Origin: Gammaproteobacteria bacterium
GTDB taxonomy: Bacteria > Pseudomonadota > Gammaproteobacteria > Thiohalomonadales > Thiohalomonadaceae
Assembly: GCA_023228645.1 (NCBI GenBank)
Contig: JALOAT010000014.1
Location: forward strand, 5,020-69,019
Length of the DNA stretch: 64,000 bases
Direction: 5' to 3'
Numbering within the stretch: position 1 is the first letter of the stretch; every line of letters starts with the position of its first letter. Shown in pieces: positions 54,283 to 63,325 of this stretch. The translations under genes were made by a program, and so were the position numbers. Below the pieces are notes generated by a model. That model saw only the letters and a program-made list of their open reading frames with translations, had not been told where the DNA came from and made no database searches.

Positions 54283-55752
54283 ATGATGCGAGACACAGTG
54301 ACCCTTAGCCGCCGACGGTTCCTTCAGGCCGCCGCGTTAGGTGCCATGGGGCTGCGCTCAGGAAGTCCATGGGCACAGGTCGGCTCCTCTTCCCTGGGGG
54401 CTCCCACTCGCAGATTTAGATTGATGGCCGCTGAAGGGGAAGTCGAGGTTGCATCGGGCCAGCCCTACAAAGCCTGGCTCTACAATGGCGAATTGCCCGG
54501 GCCGGCGATCCGGGTGAAAGAGGGTGAACGTTTGGTTGTCACGGTCGAGAATCGCCTTCCCTCGGGAACGACGGTGCACTGGCACGGCATACCTGTGCCG
54601 AATGCCATGGACGGCGTTCCGGGGCTCACGCAGGAGCCCATCGCTCCGGGCGAGCGCTTCATCTACGAGTTCACAGCCGCCCCTGCCGGCAGTTACATCT
54701 ATCACAGCCACGTGGGGCTGCAACTGGACCGTGGTCTGTACGGGCCTTTGATCATCGAAGAGAAGACACCGCACATTTCATACGACAGGGAGTACACGTT
54801 GGTCTTGGATGATTATCTTCCAGGCCCCCCCTCGCCTCTGGAGGAATTGGCGAGCAGAGGGGAGGGCACAGGAATGGGTCCCGGCATGATGGGTCCGGGC
54901 ATGATGGGTCCCGGCATGATGGGGCCCGGCATGATGGGGCCGGGCATGATGGGGCCGGGCATGCACGGCATGATGGGCGGGTTTATCGTGCCGCCGTACG
55001 CGGGATTGCTGATCAATGGACGGCTGCCTTCGGACGCTCCGGCGTTCGAGGTGCGCCAGGGTGAGCGGATACGACTGCGCCTGCTGAACCCCGCAGGGGC
55101 CACGACCTTCCACTTCGCCGTCGCGGGCCACCGCCTCACCATCACTCACGCCGACGGCCAACCCGTCGAGCCCTCGGAGGTTGACGCGCTGTTCATCGGC
55201 ATGGGTGAGCGGTATGACGTGTTGGTCCAGGCGAGCAATCCCGGTGTGTGGTTCATGGAAGCCACGCCAGTGGAAAGCAACAGTCCTCCCGCGCGAGCGG
55301 TGCTTCGATATTCTGGAACTAAGGCCAAAACGGCCCCCGAGTCCGTGGGACCCATCGGCGGCCTTCAGTTTCACTCCGCTTACTTGCGTGCGCTCTCCCC
55401 CTTTTCCTCCGGGACACCAGATCGCGTTTTCGATCTCATTCTGTCAGGACGTTCCGCGACGCAGTGGACGCTCAATGGTCAAGCTTGGCCGGATACGGAA
55501 CCTCTCCTCGTAAGGTCTGGAGAGCGCATCCGCTTCCGCATGTCGAATCGCAGCCTGATGCTTCACCCGATGCACCTGCATGGGCACTTCTTCCAGGTGG
55601 GCGGTGCAGTCAAGGACACGGTCCTAGTCCCACCCCACATGGGTCAGGTGGACTTCGACTTCATCGCAGATAACCCGGGGCGCTGGTTCTTCCATTGCCA
55701 CAACATCTACCACATGGAGTCGGGAATGGCACGTGAGGTACGCTACGTGTAG
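54283..55752 (+). CDS. Tat-exported multicopper oxidase with PGMMG insert
   Basis: A 489-residue three-domain oxidase of the laccase/CueO type. Tat signal SRRRFLQAAALGAMG. Motifs are GTTVHWHGIPVPNAMDGVPG, SYIYHSHVGLQLDR, LHPMHLHGHFFQVGG and WFFHCHNIYHMESGMAREV. A Met/Gly insert (about residues 200-235) of six PGMMG/PGMHG units sits between domains 1 and 2, analogous to the Met-rich insert of CueO that feeds Cu(I) to the active site. The same 15-bp unit builds the array at 49171. The gene is separated by 172 bases from the next locus. Confidence 0.93.
   Translation: MMRDTVTLSRRRFLQAAALGAMGLRSGSPWAQVGSSSLGAPTRRFRLMAAEGEVEVASGQPYKAWLYNGELPGPAIRVKEGERLVVTVENRLPSGTTVHWHGIPVPNAMDGVPGLTQEPIAPGERFIYEFTAAPAGSYIYHSHVGLQLDRGLYGPLIIEEKTPHISYDREYTLVLDDYLPGPPSPLEELASRGEGTGMGPGMMGPGMMGPGMMGPGMMGPGMMGPGMHGMMGGFIVPPYAGLLINGRLPSDAPAFEVRQGERIRLRLLNPAGATTFHFAVAGHRLTITHADGQPVEPSEVDALFIGMGERYDVLVQASNPGVWFMEATPVESNSPPARAVLRYSGTKAKTAPESVGPIGGLQFHSAYLRALSPFSSGTPDRVFDLILSGRSATQWTLNGQAWPDTEPLLVRSGERIRFRMSNRSLMLHPMHLHGHFFQVGGAVKDTVLVPPHMGQVDFDFIADNPGRWFFHCHNIYHMESGMAREVRYV
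54880..54969 (+). repeat. 15-bp tandem repeat in oxidase gene, 6 units
   Basis: Five PGMMG units and one PGMHG unit (CCCGGCATGATGGGT/G consensus), continuing directly into GMMGG. The DNA unit is the same as in the array at 49171-49395, 5.5 kb upstream, in unrelated gene contexts. Confidence 0.88.
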
Positions 55753-55924
55753 CGCTCAGGAGACCACCGCAAGCGCCGCCGAAAGTCTGCTCGTCGGTTC
55801 ACTTCCACCAATTTTCCTCTCAACGCAGGCGGTACAACGGGTACAGCGGTGGATTCCTTGAAGAACCTGCTTCTAAGCACCTCAAAGGTTTGCAAAACAA
55901 GCAAAATGCACGTAGCGTGAACCC

Positions 55925-56569
55925 ATGCAGCGTGTGATTGAAATATCCGACTTGCGAACTCTGATAAGACGGAACGAAACGGGGCCCTATGGGTTTCGAA
56001 ATAGCGCAATCATTGCAGCAGCAGCCCTGTGGGGGCTTACCGCCTCGGAACTATCGCTTGTGCGGGTGCGCGACGTCGTGGCGCCATCCGGACAACTGAG
56101 GTTGTCCTGGGAGCTTTCCAAAGAAATCGCGTACAACGAGATCCCGCGAAAGCTGTATACAGAGCACCCGGCTTTGCAGCGGTATATCAAGGAGTACTTG
56201 GACTGGCGGCTCGCCGAGAACATCGGCGTATCGGAAGACAGGACATTCGGAGGACTAGATCCTGATAGCTCACTTTTTGTGAGCAACCGACTCGAGTCGC
56301 TCACGTTTTCGGAACGCGAAACAGGGAAGCCCCAGCCATCAGGCGCTAATTATCTGTTCCGAGAGTTCTTTGCGGCAGGCGGGATTGAGGATCTCAGTTA
56401 TTCGAGTTTTCGGCGAAGCTTGATCCTGCATCTTCACCGACAAGGCTGCACCATAAAGGACATCATGGTCTATACGGGATACACATCCTACGAGTCAGTG
56501 CGACGAATTGTCGATACGGACCCGAGAAAAGTAGAAGATGCTGTGGCTAACGTGTACGGCAGATTCTGA
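55925..56569 (+). CDS. integrase-fold protein lacking catalytic residues
   Basis: A 214-residue protein whose sequence follows the catalytic domain of tyrosine recombinases. ALWGLTASELSLVRVRDV stands where TGLRxSELxxLxWxDI is expected, SYSSFRRSLILHLHRQGCTIKDIMVYTGY stands for the HxxRH...LGH block, and SVRRIVD for the xxxYxH end. Of the catalytic set, the first Arg is Thr, the HxxR His is Ser, the second Arg is kept, the LGH His is Tyr and the nucleophile Tyr is not at its position. There is no N-terminal core-binding domain. It is probably a DNA-binding or structural derivative, not an active recombinase. Next gene starts 24 bases downstream on the same strand. Confidence 0.65.
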   Translation: MQRVIEISDLRTLIRRNETGPYGFRNSAIIAAAALWGLTASELSLVRVRDVVAPSGQLRLSWELSKEIAYNEIPRKLYTEHPALQRYIKEYLDWRLAENIGVSEDRTFGGLDPDSSLFVSNRLESLTFSERETGKPQPSGANYLFREFFAAGGIEDLSYSSFRRSLILHLHRQGCTIKDIMVYTGYTSYESVRRIVDTDPRKVEDAVANVYGRF

Positions 56570-56593
56570 AACCAAGAACTTGGAAGGAACCAG

Positions 56594-57481
56594 ATGAGTA
56601 GCGCAATATTGGATCGCCACGGCCAGCCCTTAAATCCACAATTCAATTGGAAAGCCAATAGGCAGAAGTCATTGGAAGCCTTGCTCGGAATTCTCAATGG
56701 TCTAGTGGCCGACCATCGTCTGGATGAAGACGAGTTGCTGGTTCTCGATAATTGGCTAAGGGAGCAGGAACATCTGAAGAATGCCCCCGATGTAATCGAC
56801 CTGCTCGACTGCACCACTCAAATCCTCGCAGACGGAAAAATATCTCAGGACGAGTTAGATGACGCTAAGGAGCTGATACATACCGTCCTGCAATTCCGCA
56901 CGTCTTCCGATAAGTGCATGCGTGACGCCATGAATCACCTCCTGGGCATGGTGCAAGGAGTTATTGCAGATAGGCAGCTGGTAGATGAGGAAATCGCTAG
57001 TCTCCAGCAGTGGCTTGCAAGCATTAGGAGCGGGGAAATCATTGCGGAGTGGCCCGGCCAAGTTCTGCATGAAAGGATCGCATCCGTACTTGCCGACGGG
57101 GTAATTACCGAAGAAGAGCGGCAGGACCTGCTGGAAACTTTGCGTGCTTTGGTGGGGGAGGAGCCAGGGGCCGTGGGGGGTACTACGCGCCTCCCTGTAG
57201 ATTGCGTATCCGATGTTGCATTTCCTGGGCGCAACTTCTGTTTGACGGGCAAGTTTGCCTTCGGCTCCCGAAAACGCTGCGAGGCGGCGATTCGCGACCG
57301 TGGAGGCGCCATCCACGATAGCGTGGTCAAAGAGCTTAACTACCTGGTGCTAGGTGCCGTCGCGAGTCGGGACTGGGCACATACGAGCTTCGGCCGGAAG
57401 ATCGAGAAAGCGGTGGCGTACAAGGCTGCTGGTTGCGACATTCTCATCATTTCCGAAGAGCACTGGGTGCGGCACCTATAA
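56594..57481 (+). CDS. TerB-like repeat protein with C-terminal BRCT domain
   Basis: A 295-residue protein. The first 190 residues hold four similar helix-loop pieces: GLVADHRLDEDELLVLDNWL, ILADGKISQDELDDAKELI, GVIADRQLVDEEIASLQQWL and VLADGVITEEERQDLLETL, each with a D-x-x-x-D/E acid pattern as in TerB-like tellurium/stress domains. Residues about 210-295 form a BRCT domain (FCLTGKFAFGSRKRCEAAIRDRGGAI, LNYLVLGAVASRDW, GRKIEKAVAYKAAGCDILIISEEHW), similar to that of NAD-dependent DNA ligase. BRCT domains bind DNA ends or partner proteins. ATG 56594 follows GGAAGGAACC. Stop lies 30 bases before the next gene. Confidence 0.72.
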   Translation: MSSAILDRHGQPLNPQFNWKANRQKSLEALLGILNGLVADHRLDEDELLVLDNWLREQEHLKNAPDVIDLLDCTTQILADGKISQDELDDAKELIHTVLQFRTSSDKCMRDAMNHLLGMVQGVIADRQLVDEEIASLQQWLASIRSGEIIAEWPGQVLHERIASVLADGVITEEERQDLLETLRALVGEEPGAVGGTTRLPVDCVSDVAFPGRNFCLTGKFAFGSRKRCEAAIRDRGGAIHDSVVKELNYLVLGAVASRDWAHTSFGRKIEKAVAYKAAGCDILIISEEHWVRHL

Positions 57482-57511
57482 AACTAAAGCACAAGAGAGG
57501 GAGCTGGAAGC

Positions 57512-60500
57512 ATGCGCAATGAAGCTAGTGGACGCGTGGACGAAGCCAGGGAAAGTCGAACTGCGCAATGCGGATTCATCCAGCCGCTGAGTGTCGAAGG
57601 GATTCGGTTCCGCGGCGAGGAGGTCTATGCCCAAGGCCTTTTGAAAATTCCAGGGGTGCTGGGACTAGGCGCCGACGTGGTCGCTGACCCCAGTCGAATT
57701 CGCCGCCTGCTGCTCGCCCGCTCGCTTCAATTAAGCGAGGGAATGGCGCCCGATGTACACGCCGCCGCTCGCCGCTGCGCTTCCTTGTTTGACATTACTG
57801 TTCCATTCGAACTCTACCAAGCGTCCGGTGCAGAGAATGCTGCCATGCACTTGGTGGATTCCCCGGTACTGCTGGAGATTCATGGCAAACTCCTCGCACT
57901 TCTTGATGAAGGCGCGCTCTTGGCGATCCTTGGTCATGAGTTTGGTCATTTTCTGGCACACGGACCGAAGAGCCCCCATGCGCCTTTGATCGGCGTCCTT
58001 GCGACATTGCTGCATGATGACCGTGTCCCTGACGATGTCCTTGCCTCGGCGTTGCGCTACAGCATGGCCAGGGAGCTGACCGCAGATCGCTTTGGGCTGC
58101 TTGCTTGTGGCGACTTGAATGCCGCCCTGCGCCTGGAAATGGTTGCCGTCACCGGCCTCTCGGGCGAGACACTCACCTGGGACACACAAGCCTACCTCGC
58201 ACAAAGCCGAGAGTTGATGGAGGAGACGCTCTCCCGAGGCGAGACGGCACTTGCCTCCACGCACCCCGAACACAGCTTGCGCGCGTACGCCCTGTGGTTG
58301 TTCAGCGAAACTGACTTGTTCCGTGCGCTGACCGGGCAAGGTTCTGGTAGCCGCACGCTCGCAGAAGTGGATGAGATCCTGATGCAGATCTTGGGCCGGC
58401 CAGACATCCAACTGGGTGTGGCCGAACTCTTGGACGAGCCACCACCCGAGATGCACGAATGTGCGCTCGCGGCTTGTGTGCTTGTCGCAAGTTCCGACGG
58501 CGAACTGCACGATTCGGAAATGGAAGCCATTGAGCGCGTGTTCGCGCCCCTTCTCCCTGAGTGGCGGACGCTACTTGACGCAGAACACGCGCTCGCCCGT
58601 TTCCAAGCGCTCGCACCACTCGTCAGCAATGGCGGTCCGAAGGTGCAGCGCGCATTGTTTGCGCTTCTGGCGCACGTGCTGGCTGTGGATGGCGAGGCCC
58701 ACGAGGCCGAAATCGACACGATACTTGCCATTGGCGCCGCGTTAGGATGCCGCGAGCTCTACCGGAGTCTGCTCACGCCGGTGCTCGACCATTTCGGCAT
58801 GGAACTCACCATTCTCGTGCGCTCAGAGCGGATCATCCCCATGCCCGCACGAAGCGGTGAAGCGCAAGCCGCCCTGCGGGTGTACTTCGATGAAGCAAGC
58901 CGGCGGGGTGGGGGCCGCGTAACTCTCCGGCGCCTCTTGCGGTTGCTCGGTGAGACACGGCGCAGTGATGAAGTGGTCAATACGATTGCGGCAGAAGCAG
59001 CGCGCGCGGGACTCGTCTTCGAGCCGACGCTTGGCGAGGAGCTGGATCAACTCCACGAACTGGTGTTAACGCCGGAAGCGGCTGCCGCACGGACAGAGCG
59101 CAGCGCGCCCCCGCCCGTGGGGCAGGGCGGTGATACGGAACGGCTGCGCAATGGCCTTGCGCGCCTGCGCGACCGGCTCATTTCTGGCGATGGCCGCAGC
59201 CCCTCCGTGCGGCTGCGCACGTGCCGCACTGGCAGAAACCTCGATTTGCACTTGCTTGAGCGGGTCTCCACGGGGCTTGCAGAACGCACGCTGACATTAC
59301 TGCGTTCCGGCCGCAAGGCGCGTGTGGTCGATGCGGCCGAAACCGTAGCCCATGAGGGCGCGCGCGGCTTGGCACGGGAATTGGTTGCGCTCGATCGCGA
59401 GCACCGGGCACGGGTCGAAGAGACAGGCGCCTATGACCTGCATCTTGGCTACCCGTTCGTGACCGGTCTCGTCGGCGGCTATCTGTTCCGCGCGCCGCTA
59501 TTGCTCTATCCCGTAACCATCGAGCGCGGCGATCTGGGCTCGGCAAGCTACGGACTAGCACCTGTCGAAGGAGCGGAGCCCTGCCTCAACCAGTCCGCCG
59601 TGCAACTCATGTTTGCGCGGAAGCGTCTCCCTTACCCGGATGACCTGGCCGAAAAGCTGGATGCCCTGGCGCTCGAATCGCCCCAAGCCGTTTTTGGGGA
59701 ACTTGAGCGTCTTGGTTTGGGCGCCGTGGAACTGTCGGGCCAACTGATACCTTTTGTGGACAGATCCGAGGAACTGGACGGCTGGCGCGACGATCGTTTG
59801 GAAGTCGAGGAGTGCGCGGTGCTCGGTCTTTTCCCGCAGTCGGGTTCCGACCTACTGCAGGATTATGACGAGTTGCTTGATGCGGTGAGCAAAGGGGAAT
59901 CGCCTTCAGAGCTCCTCAGCTGTGCGGTCGAACTGTTGCCCGGTGACCTCAAAACCATCTTTGCCAAACCCACTGAGCCGCCCGCGGAAAACGCCCCTGA
60001 GCCGGTTCCGGTGATCTATGCCGATCCCAGCCAACGAGCTGTCCTGGCCCGGGCTCGGGGCACCCGGGCTTTGGTGGTGGATGGCCCACCGGGTACCGGC
60101 AAGAGCCAAGTAATCGTGAACCTGGTCGCCGACGCGCTGGCCCGTGGGGAGCGGGTGGCGGTGGTGTGCGAAAAGCGCGCGGCGCTCGACGTGGTTGCAA
60201 ACCGGTTGGACAGCGTGGGCATGCGCCACCTGCTCGCCGTAGTGCACGATGTTCAGGAGGACCGCCGAGCCCTGTTCGATCAGGTTGTGTCACGCCTGAC
60301 CGAACGCGGAGAACGGGGTGACCAGCAGGCGGCTCTCAAGAAAGTCGCGGAAGAAACCAGGACGGTGTTCGATGGCTTGCAGGAGAAGTCGCTCGCCCTT
60401 GCCGTTCGCCACGGCGGCCTTTCGCTTGGGGAGCTACACACCTTCGCGGCCGGCGTGGACGGAGATGCTTCTTCGGTGCGCGACGGTTTGGACCGGCTCG

Positions 60501-63313
60501 CGTTGGAGCGCATGGAGCAGGCCGCGAGCGACTTTGAGCGGCTGCGCGTGTTTGCCGATCTCTGGGGCCCCGCATCACCCTGGCTTGCGCCGGACGGTTC
60601 GGCACCGCGCGCCACGTTCACAGGCTTTGACGCGCCGCGGCAGAAGGAAGTCGCCGCTGCAATGGATGCCGCCTTCGCTGCGGCAAGAGCATTCGAGTCC
60701 GCCTGCACGGCGCAGGGACTCACCGGCAGCCAACCCGCCTCCGTCGAAGCGGCGCGCGTCGCGATCAATGCCGCCTCTGAGACTTGCGGCCACTGCAACG
60801 GGAACGGAGATCGGACCTTTCTCGCGGCGCTGTTGGCGCGTGCTACTCAAGGTATCAGTCGCTTCGACGAGATCGATGCTGCTGTCCACGCGTGGCGTGA
60901 CGCCGGCGAGGCGCCGGAACGGTTCGGCGGCCCCGTGCGGTTCGTGCTTAACCAATTGCAGCTTGTTGCGGTGGAAGACATCCGGCGCCTTGGCAGTGGC
61001 GCGCTTCGTTTTCTGAATCCAACGTGGTGGAAGGCGCGCAGCCAAATCCGCCAGTTGCTAAGCGCCCAATGGTCAGAGAAGGCAGGCGCAAGAATCGATG
61101 TTTCTCTGGCGAACGAAGTTGCTGACCGCCATGCCACGGCGCGGGCCTGGTTGGCGATCGAGGCCATAGCGGCCTTGGCGGGTGGCATCGACTGTCCTCA
61201 ATCGGCGAATATGGCACGCAGTTGGCTTGGTCACGCCGCGCAGCTCGCTCGGGACGCCATCGCACTTGCTGGCCTGCGCGCCCCATTGGAGGAGGCGCAG
61301 GCTTGGCCTAAGGCGTTGCTTGGCACTGCACTTGAGGAGTGGGGGCAACGCGTCGAGGCTCGCAGAAACCTGCTCGGTCTCCGGGATGCTGTGACGGCTG
61401 CCATGCAGCCGCTGTGTGCCTTGCTTCCCTGGTTGCCCAACGTCCCGTCTGCAGCGGCGATTGAAGCGCTGTCTCTGGCATGGTCTCGGGACGGGCAGCG
61501 TCTCGCCGAAGCAGACGGGTGCCTCGAAGCCGCACGCGGCCACTTCCCCGAGGCAGAACGACTGCTGCGCGGCCTCGCTGCCGAGTCGCCAAGCGCTCCG
61601 TCAGGTTCGTGGGCCGACGCGCTACGCAAGGCCTGGTCCTATGCCGCAATCACCGCCATTGAGACAACGCACGCTTCAATCCGTCGGCTGGACGCCGAGG
61701 GCGGGGACACCGACGCACGCCACGGAGCTCGGCTCAGTGAACTCCTTCACCAGTATTCAGCATTGAATGCCGAGCAATTGCTTGCGGCGCAGGACGAACG
61801 GCCGTTCCTCCAGGTGCCGGAGGCTGAAAAGGGAAAGCGCCGAACCCCGGAACAGGCGAGCCGAGAAGCAATCCTGAAGGAGGCGCGCAAGAAGAATCGA
61901 TTGCTTCCCCTGCGTTCATTTGTTCGTCGCTTCTGGAACGAAGGTCTACTGGACGCCATGCCGGTGTGGCTACTTTCGCCGGAAACGATGGCTGTGCTGT
62001 TCCCTCGTGCCCCCGTGTTTGACCTCGTGATCCTTGATGAAGGTTCCCAATGCACTGTGGAGAGCGGGTTGCCGGTGTTGATGCGTGCACGTCGTGCGGT
62101 AGTCGCTGGAGACGAGAAGCAGATGCCGCCGTCCAGCTTCTTCAAAGGGGGCGACGAAGACAATGCGGAAGTCACCAGTGAAGCGCGTGAGATGTTTGAT
62201 GCGGAATCGCTGCTTGTTCTCGCGCGAGCACGTGCCGAGCATATTGGCTTACAGTGGCATTACCGTTGCCTACACGAGGAACTGATCGCGTTCTCTAACC
62301 ACGCGCTATACGCCGGCGGGCTTCGCACCATCCCATCGACGGCAAGCCGCCTGGCTCCAGCAGCTATTCGCTGGGTTGCAGTTCCTGATGGACGCTATGA
62401 GGAAGGCGCCAACCCCGCTGAAGCGGTGCGGGTGGTTGAATTGATAGGGGAATTGCTTGCCCGTCCCGACCAACCGAGCGTTGGCATTGTTACGTTTAAC
62501 CTTTATCAGCGACGAGCCATCCTCGATGAAATCGATTCTCGCCGCGCGGAGGACGCTGGCTTCGCAGCGTTGTTCGATGAAGCGATGGCCCGGCCCCAAA
62601 TGGATCAGCGACCGTTCGTGAAGAACCTGGAATCTGTACAGGGTGACGAGCGCGATGTGATCGTGTTTTCACTGGGCCATGCCCCAGTGGAGCGAACCCG
62701 CCGTGATGGCAAGATCGAGCGCTACGTCCCGGCGCGTTTTGGACCCCTTGGGCAGAAGGGTGGTGAACGCCGCCTCAATGTGGCGGTTTCCCGTGCCAAG
62801 AAGGAGATCATTGTAGTCGCTTCCTTCGAACCAGGGCTCCTATCCGTCGCACGAAGTAAGAACGAGGGTCCCAAGCTATTCAAGGGCTTCCTAGAGTTCG
62901 CGCACCACATGTCCAGCGGTCAGCGCAACCAGGCAGAGCGCGTGCTGTCTCTCGTACGCAGTGCACCAACTGCGCAAGGTAGTGCCGCCCCATCTCACCT
63001 GCCGCCAAGTTATGTTCCGCTCAAGGCGCAGATAGCCATGGCGCTGGAGGAGAAGGGCGTGCGCAGCGAGATGGATGTGGGTACGTCAGATTTTCGAGTT
63101 CAACTTGCCGTGGTCGACGCACGTAACCCAGGGAACTACCGCTTGGGCATCCTGTGTGAAGAAGGGCTGGAAACTCGCTCACCACTCGAGACACATGTGC
63201 ATACGCCTAACGTGCTAACGATGCGTGGCTGGAAAATCGTTCGCATCACCGGACGGGAGTGGGAGCGCGACCCGGATGCCGTGATCGGGCGGATTCTGAC
63301 CGCCGCAGCTTAA
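57512..63313 (+). CDS. giant M48-peptidase/TerB/SF1-helicase/nuclease-like fusion protein
   Basis: A 1933-residue protein. Residues 1-300: an M48-like metallopeptidase domain, with zinc motif HEFGH at 142-146 and third ligand in ELTAD (188-192), no membrane helices. Residues about 310-415: TerB-like domain with two acidic loops (VASSDGELHDSEMEAIERVF, LAVDGEAHEAEIDTI). Residues about 550-1790: a DUF4011-like region and a superfamily-1 helicase with Walker A GPPGTGKS (near 858), Walker B LDEGSQ (near 1509), WHYRC, SVQGDERDVIVFSLG and RRLNVAVSRAKK (near 1753). Residues about 1850-1933: a Vsr/DUF559-like nuclease fold (TSDFRVQLAVVD, RGWKIVRITGREW) in which the expected GIECDG reads GILCEEG. Such fusions suggest defence or DNA repair; I know no described protein with this exact order. 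ATG follows GAGAGGGAGCTGGAAGC. Confidence 0.78.
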   Translation: MRNEASGRVDEARESRTAQCGFIQPLSVEGIRFRGEEVYAQGLLKIPGVLGLGADVVADPSRIRRLLLARSLQLSEGMAPDVHAAARRCASLFDITVPFELYQASGAENAAMHLVDSPVLLEIHGKLLALLDEGALLAILGHEFGHFLAHGPKSPHAPLIGVLATLLHDDRVPDDVLASALRYSMARELTADRFGLLACGDLNAALRLEMVAVTGLSGETLTWDTQAYLAQSRELMEETLSRGETALASTHPEHSLRAYALWLFSETDLFRALTGQGSGSRTLAEVDEILMQILGRPDIQLGVAELLDEPPPEMHECALAACVLVASSDGELHDSEMEAIERVFAPLLPEWRTLLDAEHALARFQALAPLVSNGGPKVQRALFALLAHVLAVDGEAHEAEIDTILAIGAALGCRELYRSLLTPVLDHFGMELTILVRSERIIPMPARSGEAQAALRVYFDEASRRGGGRVTLRRLLRLLGETRRSDEVVNTIAAEAARAGLVFEPTLGEELDQLHELVLTPEAAAARTERSAPPPVGQGGDTERLRNGLARLRDRLISGDGRSPSVRLRTCRTGRNLDLHLLERVSTGLAERTLTLLRSGRKARVVDAAETVAHEGARGLARELVALDREHRARVEETGAYDLHLGYPFVTGLVGGYLFRAPLLLYPVTIERGDLGSASYGLAPVEGAEPCLNQSAVQLMFARKRLPYPDDLAEKLDALALESPQAVFGELERLGLGAVELSGQLIPFVDRSEELDGWRDDRLEVEECAVLGLFPQSGSDLLQDYDELLDAVSKGESPSELLSCAVELLPGDLKTIFAKPTEPPAENAPEPVPVIYADPSQRAVLARARGTRALVVDGPPGTGKSQVIVNLVADALARGERVAVVCEKRAALDVVANRLDSVGMRHLLAVVHDVQEDRRALFDQVVSRLTERGERGDQQAALKKVAEETRTVFDGLQEKSLALAVRHGGLSLGELHTFAAGVDGDASSVRDGLDRLALERMEQAASDFERLRVFADLWGPASPWLAPDGSAPRATFTGFDAPRQKEVAAAMDAAFAAARAFESACTAQGLTGSQPASVEAARVAINAASETCGHCNGNGDRTFLAALLARATQGISRFDEIDAAVHAWRDAGEAPERFGGPVRFVLNQLQLVAVEDIRRLGSGALRFLNPTWWKARSQIRQLLSAQWSEKAGARIDVSLANEVADRHATARAWLAIEAIAALAGGIDCPQSANMARSWLGHAAQLARDAIALAGLRAPLEEAQAWPKALLGTALEEWGQRVEARRNLLGLRDAVTAAMQPLCALLPWLPNVPSAAAIEALSLAWSRDGQRLAEADGCLEAARGHFPEAERLLRGLAAESPSAPSGSWADALRKAWSYAAITAIETTHASIRRLDAEGGDTDARHGARLSELLHQYSALNAEQLLAAQDERPFLQVPEAEKGKRRTPEQASREAILKEARKKNRLLPLRSFVRRFWNEGLLDAMPVWLLSPETMAVLFPRAPVFDLVILDEGSQCTVESGLPVLMRARRAVVAGDEKQMPPSSFFKGGDEDNAEVTSEAREMFDAESLLVLARARAEHIGLQWHYRCLHEELIAFSNHALYAGGLRTIPSTASRLAPAAIRWVAVPDGRYEEGANPAEAVRVVELIGELLARPDQPSVGIVTFNLYQRRAILDEIDSRRAEDAGFAALFDEAMARPQMDQRPFVKNLESVQGDERDVIVFSLGHAPVERTRRDGKIERYVPARFGPLGQKGGERRLNVAVSRAKKEIIVVASFEPGLLSVARSKNEGPKLFKGFLEFAHHMSSGQRNQAERVLSLVRSAPTAQGSAAPSHLPPSYVPLKAQIAMALEEKGVRSEMDVGTSDFRVQLAVVDARNPGNYRLGILCEEGLETRSPLETHVHTPNVLTMRGWKIVRITGREWERDPDAVIGRILTAAA

Positions 63314-63325
63314 TCGGGATTAAGA

